Positions 10,501 through 18,810 of a stretch of 64,000 nt of DNA are shown here, one piece after another (positions within the stretch are counted from its first letter, which is position 1; each line of letters opens with the position of its first letter). The notes beneath the pieces are model-generated. The model ran no database searches. It saw only the letters and a program-made list of their open reading frames with translations, and had not been told where the DNA came from. The stretch spans positions 1 through 64,000 of the forward strand of contig SVCQ01000001.1 in the NCBI GenBank assembly GCA_015058275.1, in the 5' to 3' direction. The stretch comes from Clostridiales bacterium. Its GTDB lineage: Bacteria; Bacillota; Clostridia; Peptostreptococcales; Anaerovoracaceae. Made by a program: the position numbers and the translations under genes.

Positions 10501-11912
10501 CGACCGACGAGGTCGACGAACTGCTCCAGCAAAACAACAAGCTATACACGGTGCTCAAGATAGACGAAGGAGCCAATCTCGGAGCTGCCAAGATCAGAAT
10601 CAGATCCCTCAAGGCCGCTCTCGAGGAGAGAGACAAGCTGGGCACCAAGCCTAACAGGATCAACATACCTTACGTGCGCGAGATCTTTACAAAAAAGATG
10701 CGCATGGAGGGCTACACTCTGCTGATCCCGCAGATGTCACCTATACACTTCCAGTACTTCGAGCCTATACTCAGGAAGGCCGGGTACAACGCGGTGCTTC
10801 TGCCGGCGGTCACAAAGGAATCCGAAGAGGAAGGCCTCAGATATGTCAACAACGACGCCTGCTATCCTACGATAGTCACTCTGGGTCAGATAATATACGC
10901 TCTCAAGTCTGGTGAATACGATCTCGACAAGACTGCGGTATTCATGTCCCAGACAGGAGGAGGCTGCAGGGCCAGCAATTACGTAGCGCTGCTCCGCAAG
11001 GCCCTCAAGGATCTCGGCATGGAGCAGGTCCCTGTCATATCCTTTAACATGGTCGGGCTCGAAAAGAACCCGGGATTCAGGATCACTGTGGGCCTGCTGC
11101 GCAAGATGGTATACGGCTTGCTCTACGGAGATCTCATGATGAAATGTCTATACAGAGTAAGACCTTACGAGCAGGAGAAGGGCTCTGCACAGGCTCTGAT
11201 GGATTCATGGTTCGACCGCATAGTCGAAAACTGCATCAATCTGAATAAAAGGACCTTTATTAGGAACCTTAACGACATAGTCAAAGACTTCGATGCTCTC
11301 CCAATACACGAGGATATGGTAAAGCCGCGAGTAGGAGTCGTAGGAGAGATACTGGTCAAGTATCACCCGAACGCCAACAACAACCTCGTAGAGACCATCG
11401 AGGAGGAGGGCGGAGAGGCAGTCGTGCCTTCGTTCATAGACTTCTTCGAGTACGGCTTTCTCAACAAGATCTATAACTACAACAACCTGTCGGGAACTTA
11501 CAAGGAGATGCTGATCAACAGAGCCGGCATCCAGTTCGTCGAGCACTACAGGAAGTACGTCAGAGAGGCGTGCGCAGCCAGCAGGCGATTCACTCCTGAT
11601 CACAAGATCGAGGAGACTGCTACCAACGCAGAACGCTTCATCTCTGTCGGCAACCAGTGCGGAGAGGGCTGGCTTCTCACAGGAGAGATGGTCGACCTGA
11701 TCGATGACGGAGTCAAGAACATACTCTGTCTGCAGCCGTTTGCCTGCCTGCCGAACCACGTGGCCGGCAAGGGCATGCTCAAGGCACTGAGGCAGTATGA
11801 CGAAAAGGCCAACATAGTCGCGATAGACTATGATCCGGGAGCTTCGACCGTCAACCAGCTCAACCGTATCAAGCTGATGATGTCCACGGCTTTCAAGAAC
11901 CTTGAAGATTAG
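7596..11912 (+). CDS. BadF/BcrA-type activase fusion with 2-hydroxyacyl-CoA dehydratase-like domains
   Basis: Very large (1438 aa) cytosolic iron-sulfur protein found widely in anaerobic Clostridia. Two ASKHA activase modules lie in tandem (about 1-260 and 315-575), each opening with a phosphate loop (DVGSTTVKLVL; DAGSTTTKAALI). Each carries the two cysteines that in HgdC-type activases bind a [4Fe-4S] cluster at the dimer interface (NGTCAGGTGAF and SRCGVFAKTD; NEACSSGCGSF and TRCTVFMNSK). A CxxCxxxC motif near 605 and DUF2229/dehydratase-like domains follow, with a GGGCRASNY motif near residue 1128. Family members use ATP hydrolysis for low-potential electron transfer; the substrate of this fused form is not known to me. 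It stands alone between rnpB and yebC. Confidence 0.9.
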   Translation: MELRLGIDVGSTTVKLVLMDESGEIVYSKYERHMSNVFEKAGELIRELRDVKGNLSVRPVITGSGGLSLADLFGIKFEQEVIACSKAVEEIIPQTDVAIELGGEDAKITFYGQTVEQRMNGTCAGGTGAFIDQMAVLLNTDASGLNEAAKEHTIIYPIASRCGVFAKTDIQPLINDGAKTADIAASIFQAVVNQMISGLACGHPIKGNVAFLGGPLEYLSELRARFIETLDLREEDIVFPDNAKYFVAIGAAYLADKEEPVDLSTLISKLDNSSPDDISDTKYLRPLFMDDAELREFRERHDKDKIKRGDLSTARGPVFLGIDAGSTTTKAALINRDKELLYEHYSNNEGDPLEVVRQVLKEIYSQLPADAYIGRSVVTGYGEGLVQAAYRIDDGEIETMAHYKAARQFLPEVSFILDIGGQDMKCMQIHDGAISSIMLNEACSSGCGSFIETYAKSVNMSVPEFAAEALKSQKPVDLGTRCTVFMNSKVKQAQKEGSSIADISAGLSYSVIKNALYKVIKLRNPSDTGPNVVVQGGTFLNEAVLRSLEIILDKNVIRPDISGLMGAFGSAIIACDDYKEGERSSVLPLDKVDSFSVTTSNARCGRCGNNCLLTISKFADGSRYITGNRCEKGAGITSTKSDLPNLYKTKMKLLFDRPVLSDMKAKRGVIGIPRVLNMYENYPFWHAFFTHLGFRIVLSPPTNKKIYQSGMDTISSDTACYPAKVVHGHIKWLVENGVKRIFYPSINYEAVEDSSAPNHYNCPVVATYPEVIDKNMADYFYYNDVEFYHPFVPYDNDERFVTEMTKFFSGTRDVDVSNAENVVESYHLGNDEREYSLFGINTDMTEITHALAAGREAQKEYKRKVAEAGNDAIRYMREHGKKGIILSGRPYHVDPEINHGIDDLITQQDMVVLSEDSVSWKIKAARPVRILDQWVYHSRLYKAAIYAGQNDDIEVIQLNSFGCGLDAVTTDEVDELLQQNNKLYTVLKIDEGANLGAAKIRIRSLKAALEERDKLGTKPNRINIPYVREIFTKKMRMEGYTLLIPQMSPIHFQYFEPILRKAGYNAVLLPAVTKESEEEGLRYVNNDACYPTIVTLGQIIYALKSGEYDLDKTAVFMSQTGGGCRASNYVALLRKALKDLGMEQVPVISFNMVGLEKNPGFRITVGLLRKMVYGLLYGDLMMKCLYRVRPYEQEKGSAQALMDSWFDRIVENCINLNKRTFIRNLNDIVKDFDALPIHEDMVKPRVGVVGEILVKYHPNANNNLVETIEEEGGEAVVPSFIDFFEYGFLNKIYNYNNLSGTYKEMLINRAGIQFVEHYRKYVREACAASRRFTPDHKIEETATNAERFISVGNQCGEGWLLTGEMVDLIDDGVKNILCLQPFACLPNHVAGKGMLKALRQYDEKANIVAIDYDPGASTVNQLNRIKLMMSTAFKNLED

Positions 11913-11930
11913 GACATATGGGTTTATAAT
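11902..11930 (+). promoter_or_regulatory. Predicted sigma-70 promoter for yebC
   Basis: TTGAAG at 11902-11907 and TATAAT at 11925-11930 are separated by 17 bases. The -35 box overlaps the stop region of the upstream activase gene, and transcription would start about 35-40 bases before the yebC ATG. Prediction from sequence only. Confidence 0.6.
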
Positions 11931-11975
11931 TCTTGCGAAAGTATTAAGATCAATCAATAAAGGAGGCGACTACCA

Positions 11976-12695
11976 ATGGGTAGGCATGGAACAATAGCTA
12001 ACAGGAAATCAGCGCAGGACTCCAAGAGATCCGCGATGTTCACCAAGTATTCCAGACAGATCATCGTTGCGGCAAAGGCCGGCGGAGATCCGGAATTCAA
12101 CCCTTCGCTCAGAGTTGCGATAGACAAGGCCAAATCGATCGGCATGCCTAACGACAACATCAACAGAGCCATCAAGAAGGGTACAGGCGAGCTGGGCGGA
12201 GAGTCATACGAAGAGCTCCAGTTCGAGGGTTACGGCCCAAGCGGCGTAGCTGTCATCGTAGAGGCTCTTACAGACAACAAGAACAGGACTGCTTCGTTTG
12301 TCAGATCCGTATTCGACAAGAACGGCGGAAATCTCGGCACACCGGGCTGCGTATCGTACATGTTCAGCCGCAAGGGAGTAGTCATCATCGATTCCGAAGG
12401 ACTCGACGAGGACGAGGTCATGATGACAGCTCTTGATGCCGGTGCAGAGGACATGATCGTCAACGAAGACAACTTCGAGATCAGGACAGAGCCTTCCGCA
12501 TACAATGATGTGCATCAGGCCATCAAGGATGCAGGCTACGAGATCTTTGAGGCTGAGATCGAGCAGATACCTTCGATGGAGGCAAGCGTAAGTGACCCTG
12601 CAGCCATCAAGTCTCTTACCAAGCTCATCACTTCGCTTGAGGACAACGATGATGTCCAGAAGGTATACTTCAACTGTGATCTCGATCTCGAGTAA
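11976..12695 (+). CDS. yebC: YebC/PmpR-family DNA-binding protein
   Basis: 239-residue cytosolic protein of the YebC/TACO1 family. Members have been described as transcriptional regulators and, more recently, as ribosome-associated factors helping translation of difficult sequences. The family start MGRHGTIANRKSAQDSKR is intact, as are the conserved NDNINRAIKKGTGEL near 53-67 and the GPSGVAVIVEALTDN stretch near 82-96. An excellent ribosome-binding site (AAAGGAGG) lies just upstream. It has its own predicted promoter, and a probable 6S RNA gene follows directly. Confidence 0.96.
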   Translation: MGRHGTIANRKSAQDSKRSAMFTKYSRQIIVAAKAGGDPEFNPSLRVAIDKAKSIGMPNDNINRAIKKGTGELGGESYEELQFEGYGPSGVAVIVEALTDNKNRTASFVRSVFDKNGGNLGTPGCVSYMFSRKGVVIIDSEGLDEDEVMMTALDAGAEDMIVNEDNFEIRTEPSAYNDVHQAIKDAGYEIFEAEIEQIPSMEASVSDPAAIKSLTKLITSLEDNDDVQKVYFNCDLDLE

Positions 12696-12711
12696 TAAAT
12701 GATCAGGATCC

Positions 12712-12897
12712 TATTCCTGGAATATGCGTCAAAGTCATCATAATTGAACCTACACATACTTAATGGGATTCCGATGCGGAAGCCTTATGTAAAGCCTCCA
12801 CCGAGTGGACTACAGAAGCCAGGCTCAGGAAGTACCCACCTTATCTGAACGGATAGGGCGTCAATTAGTGGCTTGACGGTATTTCGGGATTTTTTTA
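12712..12897 (+). ncRNA. ssrS: Probable 6S RNA
   Basis: A long closing stem joins 12713-12732 to 12873-12890, about 17 pairs including several G-U. It is followed at once by a T-run, so the 3' arm also serves as terminator. Between the arms lie about 140 bases with a mostly unpaired region near the closing stem and further internal helices, and no reading frame. A rod of about 185 nt with a closing stem and large central bubble is the 6S RNA plan; 6S RNA binds housekeeping RNA polymerase by mimicking an open promoter. Assignment is by structure and size, not by covariance search; other structured RNAs are not excluded. Confidence 0.65.
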
Positions 12898-12937
12898 ATT
12901 CATTCCAAACTATCTATACTGCAAGGAGGCATTTAGT

Positions 12938-13210
12938 ATGAAAGTACAAGTGACCAGAGAGCAGAAGGACAGACAGATAAGGCGCGAGGCCAGAGCTACG
13001 CTCATACTGTTCGCGATATGCTTTGTCTGGAACGTCGGTTTCGCTTACGGACTCACGGGCACGGACGCAAGATTATTCGGGCTGCCGCTTTGGTGGCTTA
13101 TCAGCACACCGGGAATGTTCGTGATTGCCGTTATCGGAGTCGTATACCTGCTCAGACACGTTTTTACCGATTTTGATCTTGAAGATGAGGAGGGCGGCTC
13201 TGATGAGTAA
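12938..13210 (+). CDS. YhdT-family small membrane protein (DUF997)
   Basis: 90-residue inner-membrane protein with two hydrophobic segments (about 22-42 and 53-76), a basic N-terminus and an acidic C-terminal tail. The size, topology and position immediately before a sodium/pantothenate symporter gene match the YhdT family, whose genes commonly precede panF and may encode a small transporter partner. It has a strong ribosome-binding site (AAGGAGG) and overlaps the symporter start by eight bases, which points to translational coupling. Confidence 0.85.
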   Translation: MKVQVTREQKDRQIRREARATLILFAICFVWNVGFAYGLTGTDARLFGLPLWWLISTPGMFVIAVIGVVYLLRHVFTDFDLEDEEGGSDE

Positions 13211-14729
13211 GAAACTGATCGTCCTTATCATCCTGATACTATATCTCGTTCTCAATCTGTATCTCGGCATCAGGACGAGCCGAAGATCAGCAAAGGAGAA
13301 CGCATCCAAAGGATTTCTGTCGAATTATTTCGTAGGATCGCGCAGCATGGGAGGCTTCGTGCTTGCAATGACACTGGTTGCGACCTATACAAGCGCCAGC
13401 TCGTTCCTCGGAGGTCCGGGTCTTGCATCAAGCTTCGGCCTGACATGGTCGTGGGTTGCAGGCGTTCAGATTGGAGCCGCATTCCTTACGCTCGGAGTGC
13501 TCGGCAAAAAATTCGCCATGATCTCCAGGAGGACCAACTCCGTCACCATCAACGACTATCTGCGGGCCAGGTATGATTCGCCTGCCGTGGTCATAGTTTG
13601 CGGGATCGCGATGGTGGTATTCTTCGTAACGCAGATGATCGCTCAGTTCATAGGAGGAGCGACTCTCATGCAGTCTGTTACGGGACTTCCGTACTGGGCG
13701 GGGCTTCTGCTCTTCGGTGCGGTCGTCATTATCTACACCTCTGTAGGAGGCTTCAAGGCTGTTGTAACTACTGATACCATTCAGGGCATAGTCATGACCA
13801 TCGGTACTTTCCTGATGCTCTTCTTTATCATCAGGGCTGCGGGCGGCATGGACAATATCATAGGCTCGCTTGATGCAGGCAACCCCGGATGGGATCTGAT
13901 GGGCAAGGGCGAGTACGGCACGGAGATAGCTGCCATGAGACCGGGAGCTCTCATTTCCTTCTGGGTACTTGTAGGAGTTGCAGTCCTCGGACTTCCGCAG
14001 ACTGCAGTCAGATGCATGGCGTTCAGGGATACAAAGTCCATGCACAGCGCCATGATATACGGCACTGTAGTCATCGGCATACTCATGCTCGGCATGCATC
14101 TTGCAGGCACATTCGCATTTCCGCTGCTGCCTGAGGGAGGCCTTGAGAGCACTGACCAGGTGATACCATATGTCGTTATGAATTACATGCCTGCATGGGC
14201 CGCGGGGCTCTTCCTTGCAGCGCCACTCGCTGCCGTAATGTCTACGGTAGACTCGCTTCTGATACTCGCATCAGCTACTATAATCAAGGATTTATATATC
14301 CATTACATCAAAAAGGTCCCTGTCGATGCCGAGCTAAGCACAGCAGGCGCGGATAACGAGGCCTACGCCAGAGTACCCAGATACAGCCTTATGCTGACTG
14401 CCGGCATCGGTATAGCGAGCTGCCTGCTCGCTCTCAATCCGCCTGATGTGATCGTGTGGATCAATCTGTTCGCGTTCGGCGGCCTCGAGGCTACGTTCTT
14501 CTGGCCTATAATAGGTGGTCTTTACTGGAAGAAAGGCAACAGCAAGGCCTGCCTTGCATCCGTCATCTGCGGACTTGCTGTATTCATTTTCTTTAACAGA
14601 GTCAAGATACTACCATTCGGTATCCATGAGATAATCGCAGGTCTTATAGCGAGCGGCGTAGTGTATTTTGCTGTCGGAGTTCTCAGTAAAGATGAACCCG
14701 ATCCCGAAATGCTGCGCAAATGCTTCTGA
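13203..14729 (+). CDS. panF: Sodium/pantothenate symporter
   Basis: Sodium:solute symporter (SSS family), probably importing pantothenate for CoA synthesis. The 508 residues contain about 13 predicted membrane helices. SSS motifs are visible, including the TSASSFLGGPGLA segment near 62-74 and DTIQGIVMTIGTF near 192-204. The ATG at 13203 is chosen because a GGAGG box lies 10 bases upstream and the protein then begins directly with the first helix; longer in-frame starts would overlap the preceding gene heavily. The pantothenate assignment rests mainly on pairing with yhdT, so another small solute is possible. Confidence 0.88.
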   Translation: MSKKLIVLIILILYLVLNLYLGIRTSRRSAKENASKGFLSNYFVGSRSMGGFVLAMTLVATYTSASSFLGGPGLASSFGLTWSWVAGVQIGAAFLTLGVLGKKFAMISRRTNSVTINDYLRARYDSPAVVIVCGIAMVVFFVTQMIAQFIGGATLMQSVTGLPYWAGLLLFGAVVIIYTSVGGFKAVVTTDTIQGIVMTIGTFLMLFFIIRAAGGMDNIIGSLDAGNPGWDLMGKGEYGTEIAAMRPGALISFWVLVGVAVLGLPQTAVRCMAFRDTKSMHSAMIYGTVVIGILMLGMHLAGTFAFPLLPEGGLESTDQVIPYVVMNYMPAWAAGLFLAAPLAAVMSTVDSLLILASATIIKDLYIHYIKKVPVDAELSTAGADNEAYARVPRYSLMLTAGIGIASCLLALNPPDVIVWINLFAFGGLEATFFWPIIGGLYWKKGNSKACLASVICGLAVFIFFNRVKILPFGIHEIIAGLIASGVVYFAVGVLSKDEPDPEMLRKCF

Positions 14730-14781
14730 TCTGTGATAATATCTTTACAAAGCAATTTATAAAATTAAGAGAGAACAGCAA

Positions 14782-16122
14782 ATGAAATTCAGAACCATAG
14801 ACATATCCGCAATAGAGGACTTCAGACTGGGCAATGCCGACAGCAGAGCCAAGGGGACCGGCTGCACTGTCATCGTGTGCGATAAGGGCGCCGTAGGAGG
14901 CGTCGATGTCAGAGGCGGCGCGCCTGCCACGAGGGAAACGGACCTGCTCAGAAGCGAGAATACCGTAGAGCTTATACATGCTGTCGTACTCAGCGGAGGA
15001 TCGGTCTTTGGTCTCGAAGCCGCATCCGGCACAGCCAGAGAGCTCTCTTCGCGCGGCATAGGCGGCGAATACTTCGAGATGAACGTCCCTGTAGTATGCG
15101 GAGCGTCTCTGTTTGATCTCGGGGTAGGTGACGGCAAGGCATTTCCAGATGTCGAAATGGGCATCGAGGCGACACGAAATGCCTTTAGGGGAGCTTTCAA
15201 AACCGGTAATTGCGGCGCAGGCACCGGAGCTACCGTAGGCAAGGCGAACGGGATCAAATACGCTATGAAATCCGGCTTAGGATCGTTCGCATGCGCTGAC
15301 GATAAGCTCCAGGTCGGAGCCGTTGCAGCCGTTAATGCCTATGGCGATGTGTATAACGGAGCCGGTAATATAATCGCGGGTCTCAGATCCAGGGACGGCA
15401 ATTCCATATACGGCACTATCAGGACTCTCAAGGAGAGGGTCAGTGAGAACTCCGGATCGGACAGCATAGTGATCATCGATACTCCTGAGTCCTCAGATGA
15501 GAGCACTCATGATCTCGATAAGAGCCGCAGGATGACCCGCATCATACAGGCCCTCAATGACGAGTACCGCAAGACCTCGAGCATACCGGCAGATAAGATC
15601 GATGAAGCTCTCGTCTACAGCTCTTCAAAACCTGAGCCTGCCGTGGACCCGGAGGAGACAAAGATACCTAAGGCTCATATCATACTCCCGGATGAAGAGC
15701 CTGATACTGACGGCCGTTCTGAGAACATCAGAGAATTTCTCGACTCTGTCGGAGGAGAGCCTATAGACAAGGTGCATTCAGACAACGAAGCAGAGCTGAT
15801 AGAGGATGCTCCTGAGATGGGTTATGATATACCGTTCAATACCACTTTGGGATGTCTTATCACCAATGCCAAACTTACAAAGGCTCAGGCCAACAAGCTC
15901 GCGTCAATACTCCATGACGCATATGCAAGAGCGATCAAGCCTGTCCACAGCACTCAGGACGGAGACACCGTATTCGTGCTGGCTTCGGGCAGACAGGAAG
16001 TCAACTTTGATGCATTTGCTGCTCTTGCGACAGACGTCATGCAGTATGCGATAATCAATTCAGTTACATCTGCCAAGGCTGCTTACGGTCTGCCTTCGGC
16101 AAACGAGATCAAAGCGGAGTGA
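14782..16122 (+). CDS. P1-family (DmpA-like) aminopeptidase with large internal insert
   Basis: N-terminal-nucleophile peptidase of family P1 (DmpA/L-aminopeptidase type), which self-cleaves to expose a catalytic Ser or Thr. Family landmarks are VLSGGSVFGLEAASG near 69-83, GTGATVGKANG near 148-158, the NGAGNIIAG segment near 191-199, and the presumed self-cleavage site FNTTLGCLITNA near 351-362, where a Thr replaces the more common Ser. At 446 residues it is about 110 longer than usual. The extra sequence is an acidic segment between about 205 and 350, just before the cleavage site. It overlaps the possible upstream start of polA. Substrate unknown. Confidence 0.88.
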   Translation: MKFRTIDISAIEDFRLGNADSRAKGTGCTVIVCDKGAVGGVDVRGGAPATRETDLLRSENTVELIHAVVLSGGSVFGLEAASGTARELSSRGIGGEYFEMNVPVVCGASLFDLGVGDGKAFPDVEMGIEATRNAFRGAFKTGNCGAGTGATVGKANGIKYAMKSGLGSFACADDKLQVGAVAAVNAYGDVYNGAGNIIAGLRSRDGNSIYGTIRTLKERVSENSGSDSIVIIDTPESSDESTHDLDKSRRMTRIIQALNDEYRKTSSIPADKIDEALVYSSSKPEPAVDPEETKIPKAHIILPDEEPDTDGRSENIREFLDSVGGEPIDKVHSDNEAELIEDAPEMGYDIPFNTTLGCLITNAKLTKAQANKLASILHDAYARAIKPVHSTQDGDTVFVLASGRQEVNFDAFAALATDVMQYAIINSVTSAKAAYGLPSANEIKAE

Positions 16123-16127
16123 CAGAC

Positions 16128-18794
16128 ATGGACAAGCTCATTCTGATCGACGGCAACAGCCTTTTGTTCAGAGCATATTTCGCCATGAGACCGATGGTAA
16201 CTTCCAAAGGCATGCATACCCAGGGTGTGTTTGCCTTTGTTAATATGCTCAACAAGATAATAAGCGACTACAAGCCGTCGCATATCGCCGTGGCGTTTGA
16301 CATGAAGGGCGGCACCTTCAGACATGATGTTTACAGCGAGTACAAGGCCGGCAGACTCAAGACACCACCTGAGCTGCTTTCTCAGATACCTATGATGCAC
16401 GAAGTGCTCGAAGCCATGAACATAGCCGTGCTGGAGGTCCCACAGTACGAGGCTGACGACATCATCGGCACGATAGCCTCGAGAGCTGAGAGAGACGGCC
16501 TCGAAACGCTCGTAATTTCGGGTGACAAGGACGAACTTCAGCTTGTCGGTCAGCATGTCAATGTGCTGATCAACAGACGCGGAATGAGCGAATTTGACCT
16601 TTATGACATCGATGCGATGAAGGAGCGTTACGGTCTTACACCGGCCCAGTTCATCGATCTCAAGGGCCTCATGGGCGACAGCTCCGACAACATACCGGGA
16701 GTTCCTGGCATAGGCGAAAAGAAGGGAATAGCTCTCCTGACAGAGTACGGCACTCTCGAAAATCTCATCGACCATGCTGATGAGGTCAAGGGCAAGATGG
16801 GAGAGAATCTCAGAGATAACATCGAGACAGCCCGCATGTCCAAGTGGCTTGCCACCATCAATACCGACTCACCGGTGGAGTTCAGCTGGGACGATCTTAA
16901 GTTCACAGATCCTGATATCAACAAACTGATATCGATATATACAGAACTCGAATTCAACAGCTTCCTCAAAAAGCTTCAGTCCGAGATGCCTTCGGATGAT
17001 ATCGCCGGGGCAGCCGCCTCACAGGACCTTAAAGCTGATTTTGAGGCTGTCAGGCGGGCCGGACTTGAGGAATTCCTTTCGTCGGTCCCGGCCGGAAGCC
17101 CGGTGTTCTTAGAGGCATCCACTGATGCCTGCCATCTCAGGCTCCCTGAGATCAGGAGCATCGTGCTGTACAGCGAAGACAAGGCCGTAATCTGCGTGAG
17201 AGAACTCACGCCTATTGATGAGGAAGCCGTCATTTCCCGCATTGCAGACATGGACTACAGATTCTGCGGATGCGGATTAAAGCGCATCGTATATACGCTG
17301 CTTTCAAGATGCGATCATGACTATATAACCGCATATGATGCTGCTGTCGCGGAGTATCTTCTTGATGCCAACAGGCAGAAGTATCCGCTGGACAAGCTGC
17401 TTCTAAGATATATCGGATATGTTGCCTCAGAGGACGAGACAGCTGCCTTATCTGATGCCTCATCTGAGGATTCACTCAGTCTAAGCGATGAGGATCTCAT
17501 GTTCAGGGCCTTTTGTGCATCAAGGGTCTGCAGGGAGCAGTCAAAGGCTCTTGATGAGGCCGGCTGCAGGGAGCTCTTTGACAGCTGCGAGATGCCGCTT
17601 GTGTTTACCCTGGCTCTCATGGAGCTCGCAGGCATACGCTGCGACAGGGAGATTCTCACGGGCATAGGAGAGGAACTCAGCGCCAGCATAGATAAGCTGG
17701 AGACTGAGATATATGCCGAGGCCGGAGAAAAATTCAATATCAATTCTCCCAAGCAGCTCGGATCCGTGCTCTTCGAAAAGATGCACATCCCGTATCCAAA
17801 GCAGGGCAGGAACAAAAGCGGTTCATACTCGACTGCGGCCGATGTTCTCGACAAGCTCAGGGACGACAACAAGATAGTCGCCGACGTGCTTGCATACCGC
17901 AAGCTTGCCAAGCTAAGCAGTACATATGTCGAGGGACTACTGCCTCTCATAGGCGATGACGGCAGGGTGAGGGCGCATTTCATGCAGACGGTAGCCGCTA
18001 CAGGCAGGCTTAGCTGCACTGAACCGAATCTTCAGAACATACCGATCAGGGATGAATACGGGAGACTGATACGCAAGGCGTTCATTGCATCTCAGGACGG
18101 TTATTCGTTTACCGGCTCGGATTACTCTCAGATAGAGCTAAGGATACTGGCGTCTCTCAGCGGTGACGAGTCTCTCATCAGCGACTTCAGAGAGGGCAAG
18201 GACATACACAGGGCAACAGCCTCGAGGGTATTTGACATTCCTGAAGATCAGGTAACTTCGCTTGACAGGACAAGAGCCAAGGCCGTCAATTTCGGTGTCG
18301 TATACGGCATGAGCGGCTTCGGACTGGGCGAGAGCCTCAATATCTCCAGGTCTGACGGCCAGAAGTACATAAACGAGTATTTCGCCAAGCACACAGCCGT
18401 AAAGGAATATCTGGACAGGCAGATCGAAGCCGGAGAGGAGACGCGCGAGGTAAGGACTTACTTCGGACGCATTCGCAAGATACCTGAATTCGCTTCAAGG
18501 AAGTTTATGGAGCGTGAGCTCGCGAAGAGACTTGCGATGAATACTCCTATCCAGGGGACTGCTGCGGACATAATCAAGATCGCCATGAACTCAGTGTCCG
18601 CCGAGCTCAGGCGAAGAGGACTCGAGTCGAGACTCATACTTCAGATACATGACGAACTCATCGTTGAGGGGCCTGACGGAGAACTCGATGAGGTAAGGAC
18701 CATACTGGATACATGCATGAGAGAGGCTGCCTGTCTTGCCGTGGAACTCATCTGCGACATACATACCGGCAAGACCTGGTACGAACTGAAGTGA
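16128..18794 (+). CDS. polA: DNA polymerase I
   Basis: Family A DNA polymerase for Okazaki fragment maturation and repair. The 5'-3' exonuclease domain fills the first 290 residues (DGNSLLFRAYFAM, then YEADDIIGTIA and SGDKDELQLV). The polymerase domain fills the last 400 (SDYSQIELRILA, QIHDELIVEGP). The middle proofreading-like domain lacks the DxE motif where it is expected (VFLEASTDA near 325), so 3'-5' proofreading is probably inactive, as in Bacillus-type enzymes. The ATG at 16128, nine bases after GCGGAG, is preferred over a GTG at 16119 that overlaps the upstream stop. Confidence 0.97.
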   Translation: MDKLILIDGNSLLFRAYFAMRPMVTSKGMHTQGVFAFVNMLNKIISDYKPSHIAVAFDMKGGTFRHDVYSEYKAGRLKTPPELLSQIPMMHEVLEAMNIAVLEVPQYEADDIIGTIASRAERDGLETLVISGDKDELQLVGQHVNVLINRRGMSEFDLYDIDAMKERYGLTPAQFIDLKGLMGDSSDNIPGVPGIGEKKGIALLTEYGTLENLIDHADEVKGKMGENLRDNIETARMSKWLATINTDSPVEFSWDDLKFTDPDINKLISIYTELEFNSFLKKLQSEMPSDDIAGAAASQDLKADFEAVRRAGLEEFLSSVPAGSPVFLEASTDACHLRLPEIRSIVLYSEDKAVICVRELTPIDEEAVISRIADMDYRFCGCGLKRIVYTLLSRCDHDYITAYDAAVAEYLLDANRQKYPLDKLLLRYIGYVASEDETAALSDASSEDSLSLSDEDLMFRAFCASRVCREQSKALDEAGCRELFDSCEMPLVFTLALMELAGIRCDREILTGIGEELSASIDKLETEIYAEAGEKFNINSPKQLGSVLFEKMHIPYPKQGRNKSGSYSTAADVLDKLRDDNKIVADVLAYRKLAKLSSTYVEGLLPLIGDDGRVRAHFMQTVAATGRLSCTEPNLQNIPIRDEYGRLIRKAFIASQDGYSFTGSDYSQIELRILASLSGDESLISDFREGKDIHRATASRVFDIPEDQVTSLDRTRAKAVNFGVVYGMSGFGLGESLNISRSDGQKYINEYFAKHTAVKEYLDRQIEAGEETREVRTYFGRIRKIPEFASRKFMERELAKRLAMNTPIQGTAADIIKIAMNSVSAELRRRGLESRLILQIHDELIVEGPDGELDEVRTILDTCMREAACLAVELICDIHTGKTWYELK

Positions 18795-18810
18795 CCACAG
18801 GAGAACTGAC

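Noticed and set aside
12712..12897. Riboswitch controlling panF
   Set aside because: The structure ends in its own terminator-like stem with a closing helix spanning the full length, and no known pantothenate riboswitch is recognised; 6S RNA fits better.
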